DNA of 64,000 nt from positions 1,488,001-1,552,000 of the forward strand of contig NZ_CP102770.1 of assembly GCF_038561935.1 (NCBI RefSeq), read 5' to 3'. Source of the DNA: Myxococcus stipitatus (lineage in GTDB: Bacteria; Myxococcota; Myxococcia; Myxococcales; Myxococcaceae). The notes under the pieces were generated by a model. That model ran no database searches. It saw only the letters and a program-made list of their open reading frames with translations, and was not told the DNA's origin. This document shows positions 59,670 to 64,000 of the stretch, piece by piece (positions within the stretch are counted from its first letter, which is position 1; each line of letters opens with the position of its first letter). Made by a program: the position numbers and the translations under genes.

Positions 59670-61166
59670 GTGAACAAGACGCTGCTGTACATCACCGTCA
59701 TCGTCATCGCGACGTGTGGGCTCGTCTACGAGCTCGTCGTCGGCGCGCTGGCCAGCTACCTGCTCGGTGACTCCATCACCCAGTTCTCCACCGTCATCGG
59801 TGGCTACCTCTTCGCGATGGGCATCGGCAGCTACCTGTCGCGCTACATCGACAAGGGGGTGGCGCAGCGCTTCGTGGAGGTGGAGCTGGCGGTGGCGCTC
59901 TTGGGCGGCATCTGCGCGCCGCTCCTGTTCCTCACCTTCACGCTGACGGACCTGTTCCAGGTGGCGCTGTACGGAAGCGTCATCGTCATCGGCACGCTGG
60001 TGGGGCTGGAGATTCCCCTCCTGCTGCGCATCCTCAAGGACCAGCTGAAGTTCAAGGACCTGGTCAGCCAGGTGCTGTCGCTGGACTACCTGGGCGCGCT
60101 GGCGGCCAGCGTCGCGTTCCCGCTGCTGCTGGTGCCCAAGCTGGGGCTGGTGCGCACCTCGCTCCTGTTCGGCATCCTGAACGCGGCGGTGGGCCTGTGG
60201 AGCACGTGGCTGCTCGCGCCGCTGCTCGGCAATCCCCTGCGCCTGCGCATCAAGGCGGTGCTGCTGACGGTGTTCCTCATCATCGGCTTCGCGCTGGGCG
60301 ACCGGCTCACCACGTTCTACGAGGACCAGCTCTACGCGGACGACGTGGTGCACGCGTCCAGCTCGCCCTACCAGCGCATCGTCCTGACGCGCGGCAAGCG
60401 GGGCTTCTCGCTGTTCCTCAACGGCAACCTCCAGTTCGCCAGCATCGACGAGTACCGCTACCACGAGTCGCTGGTGCACCCGGCCATGGTGCGCGCGGGC
60501 AAGGTGGAGCACGTCCTCATCCTAGGCGGGGGAGACGGGCTCGCCGCGCGCGAGGTGCTGCGCTACCCCGAGGTGCGCTCCGTCACGCTGGTGGACCTGG
60601 ACCCGTCCATCACGAAGCTCGCCATGGGCTACGACGAGCTGTCCCGCCTCAACGAGAACTCCATGAAGGATGCCCGCATGCGCGTGGTCAACGCGGATGC
60701 CATGCAGTTCCTCATGGAGGGGGACCAGCGCTACGACGTGGTGATTGTCGACTTCCCGGACCCCAACAACTTCGCGCTGGGCAAGCTGTACACCACGGGA
60801 TTCTACAAGCTGCTCAAGAAGCGCGTGGCGCGGGACGGCGTGGCCGTGGTGCAGAGCACCAGCCCGCTGTTCGCCCGGCGCTCCTTCTGGTGCGTGGAGA
60901 CGACGCTGAAGGCCGCGGGCTACTGGACGCAGCCGTACCACGCGCTGGTGCCGTCCTTCGGCGAGTGGGGCTACGTGCTCGTGGCCCACGAGGCGCCGGG
61001 ACACCACCGGCCGCTGCCCCAGGGCCTGCGCTTCCTGGACATGGACACGCTGGAGACGCTCACGCACTTCCCTCCGGACATGGGCCCCTTGCCCGCGGAG
61101 GTGAACCGGCTGAACAACCAGGTGCTGGTCCACTACTACGAGGCGGAGTGGCGGAAGTGGAACTGA
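59670..61166 (+). CDS. Membrane-fused aminopropyltransferase (spermidine synthase-like)
   Basis: A 498-residue protein with about seven membrane helices in residues 1-210 (ITVIVIATCGLVYELVVGAL start) fused to a spermidine-synthase-type domain (about 225-470). The dcSAM-binding motif GGGDG is at 286-290, followed by VTLVDLDPSITKLA and VVIVDFPDPNNFAL. It would transfer an aminopropyl group from the product of SpeH at the membrane; the acceptor is unknown. GTG 59670 start. It overlaps the flavoenzyme gene by 10 bp. Confidence 0.9.
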   Translation: MNKTLLYITVIVIATCGLVYELVVGALASYLLGDSITQFSTVIGGYLFAMGIGSYLSRYIDKGVAQRFVEVELAVALLGGICAPLLFLTFTLTDLFQVALYGSVIVIGTLVGLEIPLLLRILKDQLKFKDLVSQVLSLDYLGALAASVAFPLLLVPKLGLVRTSLLFGILNAAVGLWSTWLLAPLLGNPLRLRIKAVLLTVFLIIGFALGDRLTTFYEDQLYADDVVHASSSPYQRIVLTRGKRGFSLFLNGNLQFASIDEYRYHESLVHPAMVRAGKVEHVLILGGGDGLAAREVLRYPEVRSVTLVDLDPSITKLAMGYDELSRLNENSMKDARMRVVNADAMQFLMEGDQRYDVVIVDFPDPNNFALGKLYTTGFYKLLKKRVARDGVAVVQSTSPLFARRSFWCVETTLKAAGYWTQPYHALVPSFGEWGYVLVAHEAPGHHRPLPQGLRFLDMDTLETLTHFPPDMGPLPAEVNRLNNQVLVHYYEAEWRKWN

Positions 61167-62788
61167 CGCGGCGGGAGCTCATCGCCGCGTTCCTCGGCTC
61201 GGCGGTGGCCAGTGCGTGCAAGCGCGAGGCGCCCCGAGCGCTCATCCCCGGCGCGGTGGTGGACCGCGCGGTGGAGGTGGGCCACCGGCTCCGAGGCGGC
61301 CCGCTGCCTCGCGCCCAGACGGTGGAGCCCGTGGACGTGCTGGTGGTGGGCGCGGGCGTGGCGGGCCTGTCCGCCGCGTGGCGGCTGATGGGCGCGGGCG
61401 TGAAGGACGTGCGCGTGGTGGAGCTGGAGGCGGATGCCGGCGGCACGTCGCGCTCCGGGCGCAACGCGGTGTCCGCCTTCCCGTGGGGCGCGCACTACCT
61501 CCCCGCGCCGCTGGAGGACAAAGGCCCGGTGGTGCGGCTCCTGCGCGAGATGGGTGCGGTGACGGGCGTGGACGCGGAAGGGCGGCCGACCTTCGAGGAG
61601 ACGCTGCTCATCCAGGAGCCCGAGGAGCGCCACTACTACCGGGGCCACTGGTACGAAGGGCTCTATCTGCGCGTGGGCGCGACGCCGGAGGACCTGGCGG
61701 AGCTGGAGCGCTTCGACACGCGGATGAACGCCTTCGCCGCCGCGAAGGACGCCAAGGGCCGCAAGGCCTTCGCGGTGCCCACCGCGCGCTCCAGCGATGA
61801 CGCCGAGTGGACGGCGCTGGACGCGCTGAGCATGGCCGACTGGCTCACGCGCGAGGGCTTCCACTCCACGCGCCTGAAGTGGTTGGTGGACTACGCGTGC
61901 CGCGACGACTACGGCGCCACGTCCGAGCACGTCTCCGCGTGGGCGGGCATCTGGTACTTCGCCGCGCGCCAGGACGGGCAGGGTGAGCGCAGCGAGGGCT
62001 TCCTGAGCTGGCCGGAGGGCAATGGCCGGCTGGTGCAGCAGCTCCGCTCCGCGTTGCCTCCGCGCATGCTGGAGCGCGACGTGCTGGTGCACACCGTGGA
62101 GCCGGGGGAGCGCGGCTGCCGGGTGGATGCGCTGGATTCGCGCACGGGGCAGCCTCGCTCCTTCCAGGCGCGGCAGGTGGTGCTGGCGTGCCCGCGCTTC
62201 ATCGCCGCGCACGTGGTGGCGCCGTGGCGGACCGCGCGGCCCGAGTGGGTGGACGCGTTCAGCTACGCGCCGTGGGTGGTGGCGAACCTGACGCTGTCGA
62301 CGCCGCCGGAGTCGCGGGGCTTCCCGCTGGCGTGGGACAACGTGTTCCAGGAGAGCAAGAGCCTGGGCTACGTGGTGGCCACGCACCAGCAGCTTCGCCA
62401 GTACGAGCGAGGCCCCACGGTGCTCACGTGGTACCTGCCCATGTCGGGCGGAGACGTGAAGGCCGAGCGGCAGAAGGCGCTCTCCGCCACCTACGAGGAC
62501 TGGGAGGCGCTCGTCATGGCGGACATGCGCCCCGCGCACCCGGGCATCACCCAGCAGGTGCAGCGGCTGGAGGTCATGCGCTGGGGCCACGCGATGGTGC
62601 GGCCCACGCCGGGCTTCATGTGGGGCGCGGCGCGCAAGGCCGCGCAGGAGAGCCTGGGCAGGAGCCTGCACTTCGCGCACACGGACCTGGGAGGGCTGGC
62701 GCTCTTCGAGGAGGCCAACTGGTTCGGCGTGAAGGCCGCCGAGCGGGTGCTGGCGGAGCTGGGCCAGCCGTCTTCGAGCTGGCTGTAG
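61157..62788 (+). CDS. Tat-type FAD-dependent oxidoreductase, probable lipoprotein
   Basis: A 543-residue flavoprotein. The N-terminus MELTRRELIAAF looks like a twin-arginine signal and ends in a lipobox-like ASAC (Cys22), so it is probably folded with FAD and exported as a lipoprotein. The FAD-binding motif VVGAGVAGLSAAW is at about 61-73, followed by an amine-oxidase-like GGTSRSG segment. It may oxidise a polyamine or other amine made by the cassette; the substrate is inferred only from context. GTG 61157 overlaps the aminopropyltransferase gene. Confidence 0.85.
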   Translation: MELTRRELIAAFLGSAVASACKREAPRALIPGAVVDRAVEVGHRLRGGPLPRAQTVEPVDVLVVGAGVAGLSAAWRLMGAGVKDVRVVELEADAGGTSRSGRNAVSAFPWGAHYLPAPLEDKGPVVRLLREMGAVTGVDAEGRPTFEETLLIQEPEERHYYRGHWYEGLYLRVGATPEDLAELERFDTRMNAFAAAKDAKGRKAFAVPTARSSDDAEWTALDALSMADWLTREGFHSTRLKWLVDYACRDDYGATSEHVSAWAGIWYFAARQDGQGERSEGFLSWPEGNGRLVQQLRSALPPRMLERDVLVHTVEPGERGCRVDALDSRTGQPRSFQARQVVLACPRFIAAHVVAPWRTARPEWVDAFSYAPWVVANLTLSTPPESRGFPLAWDNVFQESKSLGYVVATHQQLRQYERGPTVLTWYLPMSGGDVKAERQKALSATYEDWEALVMADMRPAHPGITQQVQRLEVMRWGHAMVRPTPGFMWGAARKAAQESLGRSLHFAHTDLGGLALFEEANWFGVKAAERVLAELGQPSSSWL

Positions 62789-62935
62789 CCGCGAGAGCGC
62801 CGTCGCCCAGCGGCGGGCGTGCCGGGCCTTGCCCGCTCGGGTCGTCCAGAAGGGCAGCGGTGGCTGTTCAGCCGCGTGCGCATTCCTGACCTCCGGGGCC
62901 GGTGAGGTGTTTCGCCGGCGCATGGAGGCCTCGAC
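62789..62935. other. 147-bp gap before the sulfatase gene
   Basis: A 6-bp stem GCGGGC / GCCCGC (62813-62836) may end the polyamine-like cassette. Otherwise there is no gene; it probably includes the sulfatase promoter. This gap argues that the sulfatase is a separate transcription unit. Confidence 0.4.
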
Positions 62936-64000
62936 ATGTCGCTCAAGGAATACAAGCCGGGCAGCGCCTTCCCTGGAACCATCGGCCGCACGTGGGAGCA
63001 GTCCTCGCCCGCGTGGCCCCAGCCGCTGCGCGCGAGAGAGGGGGCGCCCAACGTCCTCTTCATCGTCCTGGACGACACGGGCTTCGGGCACCTGGGGTGC
63101 TACGGCTCCCCCATCCGCACGCCGAACCTGGACCGGCTGGCGAAGGGCGGCCTGCTCTACAACAACATGCACACCACCGCGCTGTGCTCGCCCACGCGCT
63201 CGTGCATCCTCACCGGCCGCAACCACCACTCGAATGCCATGGCCACCATCACCGAGGTCTCCCTCGGCTACCCGGGCTACAACGGCATCATCCCCTTCGA
63301 GAACGGCTTCCTCTCGGAGATGCTGTTGGAGCACGGTTACAACACGTATGCCCTGGGCAAGTGGCACCTGACGCCCACGGAGCAGACGAGCGCGGCGGGG
63401 CCCTACAGCCGGTGGCCGCTGGGGCGCGGCTTCGAGCGGTTCTACGGATTCCTGGGCGGGGACACGCACCAGTACTACCCGGACCTCGCTCACGACAACC
63501 ACCCGGTGCTGCCCCCCAAGACACCTGAGGAGGGCTACCACCTCACCGAGGACCTGGTGGACCGGGCGGTGGACTTCATCGCGGACGCCCGGCAGGTGGC
63601 GCCCGACAAGCCCTTCTTCATGTACTTCTGCACGGGCGCGATGCACGCCCCGCATCACGTGCCCAAGGAGTGGGTGGACAAGTACAAGGGCCAGTTCGAC
63701 GACGGCTGGGACGCGTACCGCCAGAAGGTGTTCCAGCGGCAGCTCAAGCTGAGCGTGATTCCTCCGGGCACCCAGCTGTCGCGGCATGACCCGGACGTGG
63801 CGGACTGGGACAGCCTGCCTCCCGACGAGAAGCGTCTGTATGCCCGCATGATGGAGGTGTTCGCGGGCTACCTGGAGCACACGGACCACCACATCGGCCG
63901 GCTGCTGAAGTTCCTGGAGGAGACGGGGGAGCTCGACAACACGCTCATCATGGTCATCTCCGACAACGGCGCGAGCGCCGAGGGTGGGCCCCATGGCTCC
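62936..64000 (+). CDS. Arylsulfatase-type sulfatase, 3' end outside the window
   Basis: The first 355 residues of a type I sulfatase. The formylglycine site CSPTRSCILTGR begins at Cys84, preceded by the metal-binding VLDDTGFGH and followed by GKWHL and ISDNGASAEGG. No signal peptide is visible, as in cytosolic or unusually secreted arylsulfatases. A formylglycine-generating enzyme is needed but not encoded here. GGAGG eight bases before ATG 62936 supports the start. The gene runs off the window edge. Confidence 0.93.
   Translation, partial: MSLKEYKPGSAFPGTIGRTWEQSSPAWPQPLRAREGAPNVLFIVLDDTGFGHLGCYGSPIRTPNLDRLAKGGLLYNNMHTTALCSPTRSCILTGRNHHSNAMATITEVSLGYPGYNGIIPFENGFLSEMLLEHGYNTYALGKWHLTPTEQTSAAGPYSRWPLGRGFERFYGFLGGDTHQYYPDLAHDNHPVLPPKTPEEGYHLTEDLVDRAVDFIADARQVAPDKPFFMYFCTGAMHAPHHVPKEWVDKYKGQFDDGWDAYRQKVFQRQLKLSVIPPGTQLSRHDPDVADWDSLPPDEKRLYARMMEVFAGYLEHTDHHIGRLLKFLEETGELDNTLIMVISDNGASAEGGPHGS

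Noticed and set aside
61136-63994. 952-codon open frame on the minus strand
   Set aside because: It is antisense to the FAD oxidoreductase and sulfatase genes, both well supported by motifs.
62936-64000. Sulfatase as part of the polyamine-like cassette
   Set aside because: A 147-bp gap with a possible hairpin separates it, and nothing in its sequence links it to polyamine chemistry.
1-64000. tRNA, rRNA, insertion sequence or prophage genes
   Set aside because: I scanned the gaps by eye and saw no cloverleaf, rRNA-like stretch, transposase or phage structural motif. A tRNAscan or ISfinder run would settle it.

Overview
The window is high-GC, densely packed bacterial chromosome. It looks like a myxobacterium of the Myxococcaceae (Myxococcus, Corallococcus or Pyxidicoccus type). 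The reasons are strong G/C preference at third codon positions, many lipoproteins of unknown function, a membrane-anchored Ser/Thr kinase, a DUF4388 protein, NtrC-type signalling, and long Tad-like pseudopilins. This placement comes from gene content and style, not from a database match. I found no rRNA, tRNA, CRISPR array, transposase or prophage. The last gene is cut by the window edge.

Layout. (1) 1-12261: housekeeping and orphan genes: PrmA, two small lipoproteins, LysR regulator, M16 metallopeptidase, long coiled-coil protein, HemW, TPR membrane protein and a DUF4388/J-like/TPR protein. (2) 12262-21152: two tandem, diverged copies of a pilin cassette (TadE-like, TadG-like, second TadE-like, Flp pilin) with no ATPase, secretin or prepilin peptidase in the window. 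The first copy carries one extra gene. (3) 21180-28885: an orphan amino-acid-type binding lipoprotein, then a complete SUF iron-sulfur operon (Rrf2 regulator, sufB, sufC, sufD, sufS, sufU, sufT) behind a perfect palindrome. (4) 28940-33038: PfpI-like protein, Ntn-type asparaginase, secreted Cys-rich protein, DUF6463/DUF2867-like membrane protein and divergent TetR regulator. (5) 33039-33730: gene-free region made of 112-bp tandem repeats. (6) 33731-43735: PQQ-type sugar dehydrogenase with PKD domain, YXWGXW protein, large TPR/DUF3857 lipoprotein, Ser/Thr kinase and GAF protein. (7) 44035-51834: small exported Lys/Ala-rich protein, lipoprotein, histidine kinase, sigma-54 response regulator, C39-like peptidase and L,D-transpeptidase lipoprotein. 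(8) 51838-56876: YjbQ, esterase, cyclophilin, an unknown protein paired with a trigger-factor-like protein, and a lipase-like hydrolase. (9) 56988-62788: a tightly coupled six-gene cassette: AdoMet decarboxylase, DUF4178 zinc-ribbon membrane protein, 53-residue membrane protein, DUF350 protein, membrane-fused aminopropyltransferase and a Tat-type FAD oxidoreductase. (10) 62936-64000: a sulfatase, cut by the edge.

How the genes work together. The SUF operon is self-contained and probably autoregulated. The two pilin cassettes must use a Tad-type machine encoded elsewhere; in Myxococcus xanthus a Tad-like (Kil) machine with large pseudopilins kills prey on contact, so these cassettes are candidate predation or adhesion pilins. 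The polyamine-like cassette couples synthesis of decarboxylated SAM to a membrane-bound aminopropyl transfer step and an exported flavoenzyme. This suggests envelope modification or secreted polyamine chemistry rather than simple cytosolic spermidine synthesis. These two cassettes are the best candidates for poorly described biology in the window.
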